From assembly GCA_963978895.1 (NCBI GenBank), contig OZ022245.1, positions 27,911,620 through 27,975,619 on the forward strand: DNA of 64,000 nt, written 5' to 3'. Source of the DNA: Erpobdella octoculata (Eukaryota > Annelida > Clitellata > Hirudinida > Erpobdellidae). The notes below the pieces were generated by a model, which was given only the letters and a program-made list of their open reading frames with translations, had not been told where the DNA came from and did no database searches. Positions 24,501 through 42,900 of this stretch are shown here, piece after piece; within the stretch, counting starts at the first letter, position 1, and the number at the start of each line of letters is the position of its first letter. The position numbers were made by a program, and so were the translations under genes.

Positions 24501-26189
24501 TCAATTCACTAGTTTTACCACTAAACCACCCCGCAATGTGTTCTGTATATCCATGACCACAAACTTACACACACACACGCACGCAGGATGTTCATGAAGC
24601 TGATCAGATCGAGAGATAACAAGGACAAAAGCCAGTACAAACCCTGGGAGAGAGACTTGGACTTGGAGGCTCATCCACCAGTATTCATGTATGAAGAATA
24701 CCTCGAAATGGGTATGCTTGAATTTCTGAAATAATAATCAGCTAGTTGGCGTGTAGTATGAACATTTGGTAGATTGTAAATTTGAGATGCAATTTTCAAA
24801 ACAACCAAGAAAGACTCTTTTATTTGTAAACTTGTGGGCGTTTGTGTGTGTGTGTGTGTGATTATGCCTCTGGTCCTAAATGTTTCACAAAAATCATCTA
24901 TAAACGGTATTTTACAGTCATTCAGTACGGCTTCGTGGTGATGTTCGTCGCAGCATTCCCGCTGGCACCGCTCTTCGCCTTCATCAACAATCTGGCCGAG
25001 ATACGTCTTGATGCCTACAAGATGATCAAGTTGTTCAGACGCTTCCCTGCCATGAAGGCACAAGACATCGGGACCTGGCATCAGTCTATAAAAGCATTCA
25101 GCCATTTCGCAGTTATAACTAATGTAGGTAAATTTTAACTTTCGTTGAATCTAGCAGACTATATTTTTTTGCTCAATTACTTAGAAAATGTGTTCACATT
25201 CCGTGTTCCTCATGTAAGGCCATTTTATTATTAGTTAATAATTACAGTCAACGTGTGTCTAACTGATAAAGAAGTAATTATATCAAGCGTTCTTCTAATA
25301 GGCCTTCATAATAGCCTGGACGTCAGATTTCATACCAAAGCTGGTCTACAAGTCACAACACAACCACAGTCTCGATGGCTACGTGGAATGGTCTTTAGCT
25401 AATTTCAATGCCAGCGACTTCAAGGATGACCAGAAACCTGATTTTCTTATATACCCAACAGCTTATAACGTTACAGAGTGCAAGTTTGTGCTATTAATTT
25501 AAATTAATTTTATCTTTGGTAATAATTATTAAATGAAACATTTTCAACTTAGAGCTTCATCCACTTTTCATTTCGATCACTAAATTTCTATAAAAAACAA
25601 CAACTTGAAAACTAATATTTTTTATTAAAATCCCATTAAAATTATTTTAATCTTATAATAGTTATAAAAGTATGATATTGTCACGTACGAATGCTTCCTC
25701 TTAGGTACCGAACGTATTCCCCTCCACCTGAGCAGGTCATAACCACTTTTGTATCATACTACTGGCAGATACTCTGCGCCAGATGGGCTTTTGTGATTGT
25801 CTTTGAAGTGAGTCCAACAAATGTCTTTCAATTCAAAGTATCATAACTTTTTCATTCATACTCTAACCAAACCAAAGATCAACCCTGAAAGAATTTCTTT
25901 TTCAATAAATCTAAACTTTATTTTTTTTTAATTGTTTTTTGGGTTCAAAACTACTTCTAAAACCGTTTTTTCCTCCTCATAGCACGTCTGTTACTTCATA
26001 ATGACCATCACTCGTCTCATACCGGATGAATCGGAAGAGTCGAAACAGAGACATCGCTTCGAAAGAGCCGTCACCGATTCTACAAACGTGGACGACCTCT
26101 TCGAGCGTGTGAAAACGCGTAAATCAATCCTAATACCGAATATATCGAAATTGTTTACTGTTGATGATGAGTTAGTGCATGCTCTGTAA
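18521..26189 (+). CDS. Anoctamin (TMEM16 family), ANO1-7-like subfamily, complete in 23 exons
   Basis: TMEM16 proteins are dimeric calcium-activated chloride channels or lipid scramblases. Exons: 18521-18713, 18967-19070, 19711-19881, 20087-20194, 20644-20741, 21021-21136, 21345-21451, 21763-21827, 21927-22067, 22209-22378, 22546-22628, 22760-22819, 22982-23056, 23192-23356, 23675-23711, 23848-23959, 24055-24115, 24248-24345, 24587-24711, 24918-25123, 25302-25483, 25705-25807, 25983-26189. The product is about 928 residues, typical of the family. The N-terminal dimerisation domain has VDFILVFDP; the channel core has FASFPLAP-like FVAAFPLAP and EIRLDAYK. The six calcium-site residues are present: N647, E651 (NAIIE), E692, E695 (EEYLE), E724, D728 (EIRLD). 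The start is the first ATG in an acidic, Gly-rich leader. The exon 3/4 junction is uncertain (GC donor at 19882 assumed); the exon 6 donor is AG/GCAAGC. Channel versus scramblase cannot be decided. Confidence 0.95.
19412..19677 (+). mobile_element. Dispersed repeat family 1, copy 3, in anoctamin intron 2
   Basis: It starts ACAAACTTTTATTTAGGTTA, contains TTTTGACTAGCTAGGAAGCT, and ends near AAAAACTCGTTATTTTTTTC. It lies in the intron between 19070 and 19711 and stops about 35 bp before the exon 3 acceptor, so its T-rich 3' end sits close to that acceptor's polypyrimidine region. Confidence 0.8.
20899..20962. repeat. (TATTCG/TATTCA)n hexanucleotide repeat
   Basis: About six TATTCG units change abruptly to four TATTCA units. 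The array is in the anoctamin intron between exons 5 and 6. Just upstream (20400-20560) are partial duplications of TTATTTGACCTATTTGACTT. Confidence 0.9.
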
Positions 26190-26824
26190 GCTTAAATTTA
26201 AAACAGTACTTCCAACAAACCAGGCTATTCCAAGCCATTAACTTCTTATTATAAAGAAGTCCATGGCCAAGCGTACTTCAGACAATTCTGGTTTATCAAA
26301 TGTTCTATTAACACTCATAATAATGGTACGACTTTAGGGTTTTTACGCCATTTTACTGCAGTGTATATTAAAATTGCAATCAATGTATCACAACGCCTTT
26401 ATTATTAAAATTTAATTATACAATTCAGAAATTGTAAACACCACTGTATCAGAAATCTAAGCAAAATAAATAATGTGGTTAAAAAGTAGTGCACGCGTCG
26501 ATGGAAAAAATGTAAGCGTCAATAACAGTCGCGCGCACCTGGCGACAAAACTGTGTTTAATATATTCGAGATGACAAAAACTAGCGAACTTGTTTGAAAA
26601 ACGTTTTCTTCTTTTCTTCTTCCCTCTCCTCTGGCGAATTCATCTTGATTTGATTTTTGTTTGAGAAATAATTCTGAAATAAAAAATAACATTTGCTTCT
26701 ATTAAATTTGAAATAAACCCAAACATTATATTAAGTGAATTTGTGTCTCTAATACAATTTTATAATAGTAGTCTCTGCTTATTTTGCTCTTTTTCCCTGA
26801 AGTTGTCTGAATTCATCATCACCA
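26190..26824. other. Convergent intergenic region / 3' UTRs
   Basis: It lies between two convergent genes. AATAAA at about 26465 could serve the plus-strand anoctamin transcript, and TTTATT near 26398 (AATAAA on the minus strand) the Ig-domain gene. If both are used, the 3' UTRs overlap. No ORF is seen. Confidence 0.4.
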
Positions 26825-32515
<5,691 letters not shown>

Positions 32516-33284
32516 CCTAATAATGGCGTTCAGTCTTGATGAAACTTAAAATAATATAACTATTAGTCAATCGAAGAATTTGTTATTTCAATTTCATTGA
32601 ATTTGTTAATTTATTTGATGTGAAAATTTGCAATTTTATGATGGATAATGACGTACAAATGGTTCAAGCTTTCTTTTATATCCTATCTACATACATATCC
32701 GCTGGAGCCACCTACCTGACGCCTTGGCGACCATGCAATACAATGCAGTACAATACTACAATACCATACAATACAATGCAATACAATACTTCAGTACCAT
32801 ACAGTGCAATACAATTTAATATAAAAAAAAAACTACAATGCATTGCAGCAATCTTCAAGTGAATCTTCAATCACAGCTCTAAGGAAATGGTAGTTTATTA
32901 AATTTTTCTGTGGCGAGAGAGAGTTGAACTGCAAATCGCATTGACATCAATTTTAATCGAACTTTCCTACTACTAAGGTTTTCTCAAGGTCACAATTCCA
33001 AATTATATTACTTTTAAGTTTAAAACAAGTTTGTTTAAAAATAATATTTAAAAATATTTTTTTAAAATATTTCTTGTTTTATATAGTAATAATAGAGTAA
33101 ATGACTAACTTTAAATTAATAAATAAGTTAGGCGCCTCATAAAACTTGTAACATCTCTAAATAAAAAAAAACCGTATCCTAGCGACGGATCGAGTTTTGG
33201 ATTGTTTGCGACCAGTCGAAACTTGGCGGCATAATATTTTCACTATTGTTATTTTTAATTTTATTGTTCTGAAAGTTTTTTAAA
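32516..33284. promoter_or_regulatory. Head-to-head intergenic region (putative shared promoter)
   Basis: 769 bp separate the start codon of the minus-strand Ig-domain gene (32515) from that of the plus-strand DRC2 gene (33285). No ORF or large repeat is present apart from a degenerate (AATAC)n at about 32737-32820. Both promoters must lie here unless distal untranslated exons exist. Confidence 0.55.
33174..33186 (+). promoter_or_regulatory. RFX X-box-like motif upstream of DRC2
   Basis: GTATCC T AGCGAC resembles the two half-sites of the RFX X-box (GTNRCC and RGYAAC). It has one mismatch in the second half and a 1-base spacer, where two is commonest. It lies 99 bp before the ATG of a ciliary gene, the usual position for such sites. 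Confidence 0.35.
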
Positions 33285-36159
33285 ATGTCCACAAAAAGAG
33301 GAAAATTAGCAAAAATGACGGAGGAGCAGAAGCTTCTCTACATGGAGGAGCAGCGTTTGAAAGAAGAAGAAGTGAGAAGAAACAAAGAGGAACTGCTGGC
33401 TCAGTATTTAAAAGTAATTTTCTTACTGATTTTAAAAGTCATCGATGAATCTTTTATTTTAAATAATAGGAAAAAATGTTAACCATGCTTAGTCAGTGTA
33501 AAAATTGATACAATACAATATGAGAGTCGTTCCCGTCGTTGCAATGAATAAACTTCTTGTGTTTCTGTTTAGAATATCGAAAGAAAATTGTTTTTGCATG
33601 ATAAACTTACATTCATATTTTCATAAAATTTATTACTACACACAAAGAAAAATAACTAGCTGATTAGTTCAACTTCAGAACAAACTGGTCAAAGAAGAAA
33701 AAATGGCTGCCTTGAATGCCAACAAAATTAAACTCGAGTGGAGAAACATCCTCCGTTCTGCCAAATCTAAAGAGATCAGACAGGAGATCCAAGTTCTCAG
33801 TCAGGTTTTCGAGAGAAATTTGGATCGTAAGGACAACATCAAACAGGGACTGCTCAAAGACTTGTCCGAAGCAGAAGAGCAGTATCTTATGGCCAAGAGG
33901 AGTCACATGCAGAGTGTAGACAAGCTCATCGGTGAGTCATACATTGAGAACTGAATGATTTTTGTGATGATGAAGTTGTTGTTTGTACTTTTTTTAAGAA
34001 GAAGTTGGATTTACTGCATAGTAGCATTGTCATCATCTTCTTCTTCTTCATCCTCCATAGGCATAAAATCAAAATCATTTCTATTTCTCGTTTTTCCAGA
34101 GTTCCAGAAAAAACGGATTCGCCAGCTGGATAGCGAGTTCAAAGAGCAAGAGAACTTGCTGATTCAAGAATTCGAATATGAGAAATCCTTCATAATGGAT
34201 CAACACAAGCAGGAGGTTTTGAGACTTGAGAACATCATTTATGCGATGGAGGAAACATTTCTGGAAAAAGAGGCGGAGTCTGGGGCTGAATTCCAGAGCA
34301 ACATGGATGAGTTGAAGAATAGGGTTGGTTGGTTGATCTTTCTTTAATTTGATGAGGGTGATAATAATTGTGAATGTGTTAGGTCTGGAGATGCATAGTA
34401 CTAAAATGAAATGTTGACAATTGCTAATATTAATTAAAAATACTAATTCAGATGTGACTTCAATTTTTTCATTGTTCAGAATCTCGAGGACGTTCACACG
34501 TTGAGACTCAGGCAAGAGAACCTACTGGAGAGTTTGAACGTGCAGTTCAGGAATGCCACGAAGGTTTATTTGGATGCCACCGAAGACAGGAAGAAAGGTT
34601 TTGATGAACTGAAAGAGAAGGATGACAACAGCACCAGAGAGATCGAGACCCAGTCAAAAAGAATTACCAAACTGAGGGTCAGTCGAAGTGAATTCGGTAG
34701 TCCGTTTCGATGGGGAAAAGTTTTTTGGGTGGCTGAAAAAGTTGAGGGTAATATAGGGGGGTTACGCATGGGTGATGAGATATTGACTCCATTGTGTTAC
34801 TACAATCAACAATTTAAACATACTCTAAGACAAAAACTGGACTATATATTTTAATGTCTCACCGATTGCTAGACAAATAATAAGTTGATAGAATCACAAA
34901 ATTTTCAAATCTCAATGTGTTTAAGAAATATTTTTTCTTTTCCCACAGGGTGAGATAGCAAGAGCAAAAGCACAGAGGAAGGTGACCTCAAGAGATTGGG
35001 AAGCGAAGAACAAAGAGATTCGATACGTAAGTAATAAGTCATATTGCTGAGTCACCGTCATCATCACAATCTTGAAATGCCGAATTTGTTACGATCGTTT
35101 AGGAGAAGGATACTCTGGCAGAAAGCCTGTTCTGCTTGAAGAAAAGACTGGGGGAGGCACAGACGTACGAGAAGGAGAGGCTTGCCAAGCTGATCATGCT
35201 CACGAGGGATGTTATTACGCAGTTGAAAGGGAAAGTATCGAAGGTTTGTTTTTTTTTTGTGTCTTTATGTAATTATAAATGCTTTCTCTTTTTTTCTAAT
35301 AGAACTGTTTGTGGAGTCTGTTATGTGTAAAAGTTTCTGTTTAGATAATTCAGTTGTTTTTTTATAATTTGGGTGCTTTTTTTTCTTTGTGCTAGGGTGA
35401 GCATCTTCTTAAAGCTGCAGAAAGATGTCGTAAATTAGAGAGCGAGCACGAAAAGGTTTTGCCTTTCTATCAAACGTCGCTCACCGAAGCGGAATTAGAA
35501 AAGATAAACAACCACTTGATCGAAGAAACTGCAAATCCTCTTGTTGGGGTGAGTCATCACTTAGTGTGAACGAACGACTGGTGACCAGATCGATTGATGA
35601 TGTCAGTGGGTTGCATTCTACGAGAGGGGCTAAACTTGATTTTTTTAAAGCTCAATTAATAATAATGTGAAATTAATATTTATTCGAACAAAGCTGATGA
35701 AAAACTTTCTGGGAGAGGAGAACTTCTGGAAGCGGCACAACAAGGTAGCCATCGAGAACGCGGCCCTCGAAAAAGAGATGCAGCTCCTGGGACGAACCAA
35801 CGAGCAGCTGAGGCAGCAGTTGAAACTCCGTCTCATCGGCCTCTCCGGAAATCCAAGCATGTTACTGGATAACGATGCTCGGGCGACTGCTGGGCCGGAC
35901 GTCCTTGTGCACCCGATGTCTGCTCCCTCGTCCTCGGCTCGAGTCAACGACAATAACAAGTAATTCAGTCGAGTGTTTCAAGTGTCTCATATCGCAAATT
36001 GTTACATTGGTGATGTAAACAATTATTGTTTTGTTTATCAGTTCAAGGGTCAGGTCAGCCTCACAGAGAAAGGTCAAGGTTCGCAAAAACGTCAATGCTA
36101 ACGCCACCGTCTGTGTTCAGGAATGCTCGTCCAACGGACACCGGAAAATGTTCTCCTGA
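33285..36159 (+). CDS. CCDC65: Dynein regulatory complex subunit 2 (DRC2/CCDC65)
   Basis: DRC2 is a coiled-coil subunit of the nexin-dynein regulatory complex that ties outer doublets together and controls dynein in motile cilia and flagella. Nine exons with continuous phases: 33285-33413, 33679-33931, 34100-34323, 34480-34677, 34949-35026, 35103-35243, 35396-35548, 35694-35959 and 36042-36159. The product is about 519 residues, against about 480 in mammals. Family signatures are seen: the basic/Glu-rich start (EEQRLKEEEVRRNKEELL), ALNANKIKLEWRNILR, KDLSEAEEQYLMAKRSHM, DATEDRKKGFDELKEKDD, EKVLPFYQTSLT and EENFWKRHNKV. Most of it is heptad-rich coiled coil. The C-terminal ~60 residues are basic and Ser/Asn-rich and probably lineage-specific. 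A putative X-box lies upstream. Confidence 0.95.
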
Positions 36160-36751
36160 ATAACTGATTGCAAATGAGAGTTTGATTTACTCGTTTTAAT
36201 TCATGCTGCTGGAAACAGTATTTCATTTCACATATCTGCTGCATTCTTGTTTCAATTGAATTGATTATTTTTCTGCCAAAAAGGCACTTGAATTAAAAAG
36301 AAATCAGTTTGAATGTGTTCAAGCTGACGTTTATCCGCGAGCAAAAGAAGTTTGTGATTGTTTGGGCAGAGCGGCAGTCGCGTGACCAGAGTTCTCATAA
36401 AATCAGCCTCGTAGCCATGAGGGGGGCCTGGGGGCTTGGCCTCCAAAACACTTAAAATGGAAAAAGTGCCTACGTCTATGCCCTCCCACCCCAGTCACTA
36501 CTAAGTACTAATTTAAGTCTACTCGATAGAGATATTGGGCATATGCAGCCTTATCAACCTCGAAGAGAAGTATTTATAGCAGATCAATAAGCCAATTTTT
36601 TTCATAAAATCTTCGATTGTATGGAAGTGTGGATAGACTGTGTTATTAAGTGTACTATTATATAGTACTATATTATTATATAGTACTATATATTGTTGTT
36701 AAATGAGATAAAAGTAAATTTAGTTAAAAAATCAACATACATAAATTTCTA
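36160..36751. other. 3' flank of DRC2, no gene
   Basis: No ORF of note. The stretch includes G-rich GGGGGGCCTGGGGGCTTGG near 36420 and short repeats of TATATAGTACTAT at about 36652-36690. A clear AATAAA for DRC2 is not evident close to its stop codon. Confidence 0.4.
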
Positions 36752-36984
36752 AAGACGGGTAAAAGAAGCTGCGAAAAGCCATTGCACAATTGGCACCAGA
36801 ATGACTGCAAAAAGCAGCTGCACAATTGGCACCAAAATGGGTCTGTAAAAAGCGACTGCACAATTAGCACCAAAATGGGTCAACAGAAAGCAGCTGCACA
36901 AATGGCACCAAAACGAATTAGTCTATTTTGTTTTGAGAAGCGTGAACAGGGACGTAAATTGGGGGGGGCAGGGGGGGGCATTTG

Positions 36985-37248
36985 CCCCCCCCTGATTTTC
37001 AAAATTTGATTTTTTTTTACCTAGAGTTTACTATATATTTATTTAATTTTAACTTTACTTAAGCTAGTGATGATGCAATGCGTATTGGAATCCTTCCGGC
37101 GTGTATAGACAATTCGCCTCCCCTTGATTTCCAAAATTAAAATTTTTTTTACTTAGAGTTTACTATATAATATGTTGATTTTAACTTTACTTAACCTCGT
37201 GATGATTCAATGCGTATTGGAATTCTTTTTGCGTGTGTAGACAATTTT
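36985..37248. repeat. Tandem duplication inside the hAT element
   Basis: Two direct units of about 125-130 bp share CCCCTGATTTYCAAAATT, AGAGTTTACTATATA, TTTTAACTTTACTTAA and CAATGCGTATTGGAAT, in the same order. Confidence 0.85.
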
Positions 37249-37485
37249 ATATCTTAGCTCGATGCTAGATTCACCAATAACTGCAGAGTAATAATTTGTG
37301 TATCAGTGTTGGTCCAAAGATTAGCTGTTTTCTGTGCCAAAATACAATAAGAGAACTCGTGGAATTTTACCCTATTAGTGGTATTAATACAATGTTGATT
37401 CCCTCACAGCTGTCTACATCAAAGTTATTATTTATTACACAAAAATAAAACAAAATTATACCCACCCCATTTTGGACATCTTTTT

Positions 37486-37733
37486 TACAAATTTTTATTG
37501 AGGTTACAACCTCTGTTTGTTTGTGTGTGTGTGTGTGTCTTTCTCTGTACGCAAATCTTGCAAGTGAAATTTAACCAGCATTTTGAAGTTGAAACTTTCA
37601 GCACAGCTTTATATTTGATGAAAATACATGATTCAATTTTTTTTAAAAACTGTGAACATCTTTTGCATTTCTAAATCGAATGTATTTGAAATCAAAGTTT
37701 GTGTTGAAAAACTTGTTTTTCCTTCACTTGTTT
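37486..37733 (+). mobile_element. Dispersed repeat family 1, copy 4, nested in the hAT element
   Basis: It starts ACAAATTTTTATTGAGGTTA and ends near AAAACTTGTTTTTCC. It lacks the TGACTAGCTAGG block present in the other copies. Nesting order: satellite, then hAT element, with this repeat inside it. Confidence 0.8.
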
Positions 37734-39354
37734 TACTAATCCTGTACTTGCCCCTGCAATATGATTAAATCATTCATCCCCCTTATACCCAGTGGCGCGT
37801 GGCAAATATAGAATTTTTTGGTGGGGATTTACTTCAGAAATTTTTTATATTCTCTTCCAAAAAGCTGATAACAGGTAAGGGGTAGTCGTAAGTATTTTTC
37901 AAAATTTTTTCAAAGACTTCTAATTTCTCCTCCCAAAAAAGCTACGGTCGTCTTCTAAAAACAAGGTATTATACCCAAAAAAATTTCAATTGATACTCTG
38001 ATGGGGGATGCATTTCCCCATCCCTCTCTGCTTGTACCTACGTATTTATATAACTGTAAAAGGTAATGTGTGTGTGAGAGCATTCGTTTATCACATCCAA
38101 GCCGCAGGAGCAATTTTAACAACATTTGGCATGCAGGTAACTTCATTGATAAAAAAATTTTGAAAAATTAAAAAAAAATGTTATTTCTTTGACGTTTCGT
38201 TGGCAAAAACGAAAAAAAAACTAAGCACAAAAAACCCGGACAACACCGGGTAACCCTGTCAGTAAGCTATATAATGGCGGGAAAATTTTGCCCCCCCCTG
38301 GAAAATGCTGAATTTACGTCCCTGAGCGTGAAACGTTAAGCTGCGAAAAGGCACGGATTAATCTATTATATTTTGAGGGGTGTATGACTTGGCTCTTAAA
38401 ATAAAAAATTTTTTTTTGGACTAACTTGATCTTGGGACGATTCCATACCCCCCTTTGAGAACCCCAAAAATGACGTCCGTTTTGCTCTAGGACGCACCGT
38501 TTAGGCGCTAGATCGATTTAAAGTTTTTGATTCTAGAAAATCGAAAGCAGAAAAGTTGGAAAAAAACATTCATTCGATAGATGTCCCTAAATTTATATAA
38601 AGTGACACCTAGCGAATATGTGTAAAAAGTGGTACAAGAAGCTGCGAAAGCCATTGCACAATTGGCACCAAAACGACTGCAAAAAGCAGCTGCACAATTG
38701 GCACCAAAATGGGTCTACAGAAAGCAGCTGCACAATTAGCACCAAAATGGGTCAACAGAAAGCAGCTGCACAAATGGCACCAAAACGAATTAGTCTATTT
38801 TGTTTTGAGGGGCGTGTAACATTAAGCTGCGAAAAGGCACGGGTTAATCTATTATATTTTGAGGGGTGTATGACTTCGCTCTTGAAAAAGAAAAAAAAAA
38901 TTTTTTTGGACTAACTTAATCTTGGGATGATTCCATACCCCCCCTTTGAGAACCCGAAAAATGACGTCCGTTTTGCTCTAGGACGCACCGTTTAGGCGCT
39001 AGATCGATTTAAAGTTTTTGATTCTAGAAAATCGAAAGCAGAAAAGTCGGAAAAAAAAATTCATTCGATAGATGTCTCTACATCTAAATAAAGTGACACC
39101 TAGCGAATTGCACAATTGGCACCAAAACGACTGCAAAGAGCAGCTGCACAATTGGCACCAAAATGGGTCTGTACAAAGCGACTGCACAATTAGCACCAAA
39201 ATGGGTCTACAGAAAGCAACTGCACAAATGGCACCAAAACGAATTAGTCTATTTTGTTTTGAGGGGCGTGTAACGTTAAGCTGCGAAAAGGCACGGGTTA
39301 ATCTATTATATTTTGAGGGGTGTATGACTTGGGATCATCGCAACTGATCCCAGG

Positions 39355-39421
39355 ACTATGTATGGATGTATGTATGTATGTATGTATGTATGTATGTATG
39401 TATGTATGTATGTATGTATGT
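39355..39421. repeat. (TATG)n microsatellite
   Basis: About 16 TATG/TGTA units directly follow the last satellite unit, which is truncated at this point. The remaining stretch to 39959 is AT-rich and holds no recognisable feature before the RhoGAP gene. Confidence 0.9.
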
Positions 39422-39959
39422 TATAACTTCGCGCGATACGAGTAGGTGGCGCTGCAATCGAAAAATTAAACATAATGATATTTTAAAAATCTATTATTTT
39501 TGACAAGTTATTTATAATTATTAATAATTTGAAACAATTTAACAACTTATTTATTTTGTCAACATTAAATTTAAAAAAATAAACTCCCCATTAACCTTTA
39601 GTGTTTTGTACGTTCACAGGGTTGTAAACAAGAGTTTCGCTTACTAGCGGAAGTTTTTCGCCAAATTTGTTTGATGAGTATTGTAATAATACTATTGTTT
39701 TTCTAAAAACTCGTATTATAATTTAGTTGTCATATATTTAATTTTTCAGTGTTTAATTTACATTTTACATATGTGTAATAATTTTGGTAAAAATCGGTCA
39801 AACTTCTTTATCTGGAATTCTTAAACAAAATTAAGTAAAATAGCAAAATACGTTTTGAAAAGGTTTGAGTTGTCAAACAAAGTATCAATACGTTTTTGCA
39901 TAATTATCACTGCATGATAATCACTTCATCACTGCGAAGGAGTCCTAAAGTTACAGAAC

Positions 39960-42900
39960 ATGTTTAAAGAAAACTACGTTAAGCCTTTTGCTAAAGCAAA
40001 ACCTGCATTACTACCAAAGCCACGAGTCGAAAACATACTCGAGGAATCTAAAACTGTTTCTTCCATAAACAACACCAGCAACGATAACAGTAATAACAAT
40101 AACAATGAAGTCATCATCAACGATACATCCAAATTATTAAATACATCAAAAGCTGAAGATCGTCTCTTGAATCGTGCTTTCGTCGACGTCAGGAGTTCCA
40201 CTCTTCAGCAGACAAAACCGCCCAGCGACGCGGACGCCGAGTTGAGACTCACTCTCGTCAAATCCGTCATCTCGTTCGATGACGAGATCATCGAAAACTC
40301 TTACATGACGTGCGGCAGCGGACAGTTTTACTCGACTCTGCCGAAGTCGCAGGAGAAGAAAATTTGTTTATATAACCCCGCCGGCGACGGCGGTGGGGGC
40401 GACGAAAAAGTCACTGCCGTGCAGTGTTTGTCGGTCGAAAGTGCCAGAACTCAGGCGAAGAGCTACGGCAGCCAGGAAGCTTCTCAGCCGGTGAGTGTCT
40501 GCTGGAAGAGCGAAGAGATGTTGATGGCCGAGCCTGAAGAGTTTTCGACAAAGATCAAGATCGAACCTTCACCGGAAAGGTTTTTGGACGACATTCTCAG
40601 AAAGAGAAAGTCGCTCCGGTCGTCCGTAACTTCTCCGTACGCCGCAAAATTCAAAACTCCGACCGAAGTTAAGGACGCTAACCACGACAACGATTCGGGT
40701 CTGCTCAACCTAATCCCAGCTCCACCGATGGCAGAAGGGGAAGAAGACGAGGATGACGACGATGATGATGATGAGGATGATAATTATGATGATGATGCTA
40801 ATGATAGTGATGAAAACAGTGATGACGATGATGATGATAGTTTGAAACGAGCCCTCAAATCTAAAACTAGTGCTAAGTCAACCAAGAATCAGACAAAGGT
40901 GGAGTATGCAAATTTAAGAGATGGCAAATATCCACTGGGGAACAGCGAAGGACCTTTCTATGGTTTGTTTGTTTGTGTGTATGCATGTGTGTGTGTGTGT
41001 ACTGCCTGTCCTGAAATCTTGTCGTATGTTTTATAGCTATTTCGATTTGTTAAACGAGTTTTTTTTCATTAATTTTATTTAACAGTTTTGTGAATTTTAA
41101 TTTAAATGTTTTCAAAAAATTTTATTTATTTTTTCAATTCTTTGTTTAAATCTATTTTTCAGCAAATCTTCAACCCATGGAATCGAATAAGTGAGTCACC
41201 GTTTTGTATGTAAACAGACATTTCATTGCATAATTAATTATTATTCTATTCAATTTTATTTATTAAGTACATTTATTATTATTATAATTTATTAGTGTTA
41301 TTAATAATATTATTATATATTATATCAATTATGTATAAATTTATTTAAATATATATTAAAATAAATTTCTTTCAATGATTTTTAATTTGCAAATCTCTTA
41401 GATTGTGTACGTCTCCTGAAGAGAAAGAAAAAGTGCGAAAAATGAACCAGTTCTTTGGTGTTACTGTGAGTTTTGCTCAGTCTGCTTCGGTTATTGTGTA
41501 TATTTCTGAGTATTTGTTATTATGCACTGATCTTTTTTTTTTAAATCTTTCTAATATTACTCAGCACGAACAAATTATCACTGTTTTGATTGACAAAGAT
41601 AATGTCATTTAAAGGTATATAGATGAATGAAAAAAGATTTTAAAAAATACGAGAGAAAGAGATAGAGAGAGAGAGAAAGAGAGAGAGAGATACAGACAGA
41701 TAGAGAGTTATTAAGTAGCAGAACAGAAACTTTTTTCATAAGTATATTTGTAATCAATCATCAGCTTACAACAATAAACTTTCATGTACAGATGACTGTA
41801 ATTACAAGTCGGACCACCTGTCGTTTTGTCGTTTTTTTTTTGTTTTAAATTATCTTTAATTGTTTATGGATCTTTTATTTTCTATTTTTAACAACGTTAG
41901 CATGACCCCGCGTCTGAAGTTGTCATCTAGCTGCTATCTGTCATCATCATCATAATCATTATCACTTTTGTTTTTTTTTAAGCAAATTTCTAATTTAATT
42001 ATCCCTTGCTAAGAGTCAGTTTGTCAGTATCATCATCATCATCATCATCGTTACTGCACAAAAATGCTAATCATTATTCGCTATTCAACGGAAGTCAAAT
42101 CTCGAATTAATGACAGAATGACTCATATTTTATGAAACTGTGACATTGTTCAATGAAATGTCATTGTGCACTTCAGAATAAAACTGAACTAGATAGTGAT
42201 GATAATGATGATGGGACAACAATGATGATAATGATGATGATCATCATCAAAAGAATTAAATTATATTTTTAGTTTTCTTTTTTGTGATGTCTATAATAAT
42301 AATTTCCCCTTGTGTGAAAAGGTGAAGCTACATTTAATTGTTTTTCACAAATTGGCTTGACAGCATTTTCTCTTAATATTTTTGTATATACAAAATTGTT
42401 ATTGCGTCAACTGACCTCCAAATCATCCAACAGAAAGACACTGCGACCGACATCGAAAGCAAAGTTTTCGCCAGCTTGACCTCCGGCAATGACCTCAGCA
42501 CCATACGACACAAGCAGCAGCAGCAGCAGCAAGCTAAAAAACCCCAGGCTCAGAAAGGTCGTCACCGCCTGGGACATCTCCGCGGCAATGCCAAAGAGTC
42601 CAGTCCGACGAGCCACGCCTCGGGTCAGCTTCTCCAGGACCTTGCCAGGATGAAGAGGTGGGCGGTGGACAACTTGCCGTTGCTGACGAAGGGCAAGCAC
42701 AGGTCGACAGGTGAGAAAATAGGGACGTGCCGTACTTTTGTGCGTCGTGTATTGAAATTTGATGATGCATCGTTTTTGTGCCATAATTTTTATGTTTGAG
42801 TATTCTTAATTTTATATCTCCACAATTCTTCGTGCAAACAGGTTTTTGTAGGATTTGTTTAAAATATATCCTAAAGTGGATAACGATGAGATATTATTCG

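Larger units (their letters stand above)
36947..38324. mobile_element. hAT-type DNA transposon (non-autonomous) inserted in the satellite
   Basis: Perfect 14-bp terminal inverted repeats, CAGGGACGTAAATT at the left and AATTTACGTCCCTG at the right, are flanked by an 8-bp target-site duplication AGCGTGAA (36939-36946 and 38325-38332). Removing the 1378-bp element and one duplication restores a normal satellite unit. The G-run and C-run next to the ends are typical of hAT elements. There is no transposase frame. Inside are a tandem ~125-bp duplication and a copy of dispersed repeat family 1. Confidence 0.9.
36752..39342 (+). repeat. Satellite array of ~490-bp units (orientation 1), split by a hAT element
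   Basis: Units share ordered blocks: several ~38-bp subrepeats of the type GCACAATTGGCACCAAAAYG; TTTTGTTTTGAGGGGCGTGT; GGCACGGGTTAATCTATTAT; ATGACGTCCGTTTTGCTCTA; and AAAGTGACACCTAGCGAAT. The last block recurs at 38600 and 39093, 493 bp apart. The first unit is interrupted by the element at 36947-38324. Repeated HNWHQNG-type translations are artefacts of the subrepeats. Inverted copies are at 53230-55290. Confidence 0.9.

Noticed and set aside
36782..39347. Repeated open frames with HNWHQNG motifs (also 53847-55449 on either strand)
   Set aside because: They follow the ~38-bp subrepeats of the satellite, break at each unit's end and have no conserved start. They are not genes.
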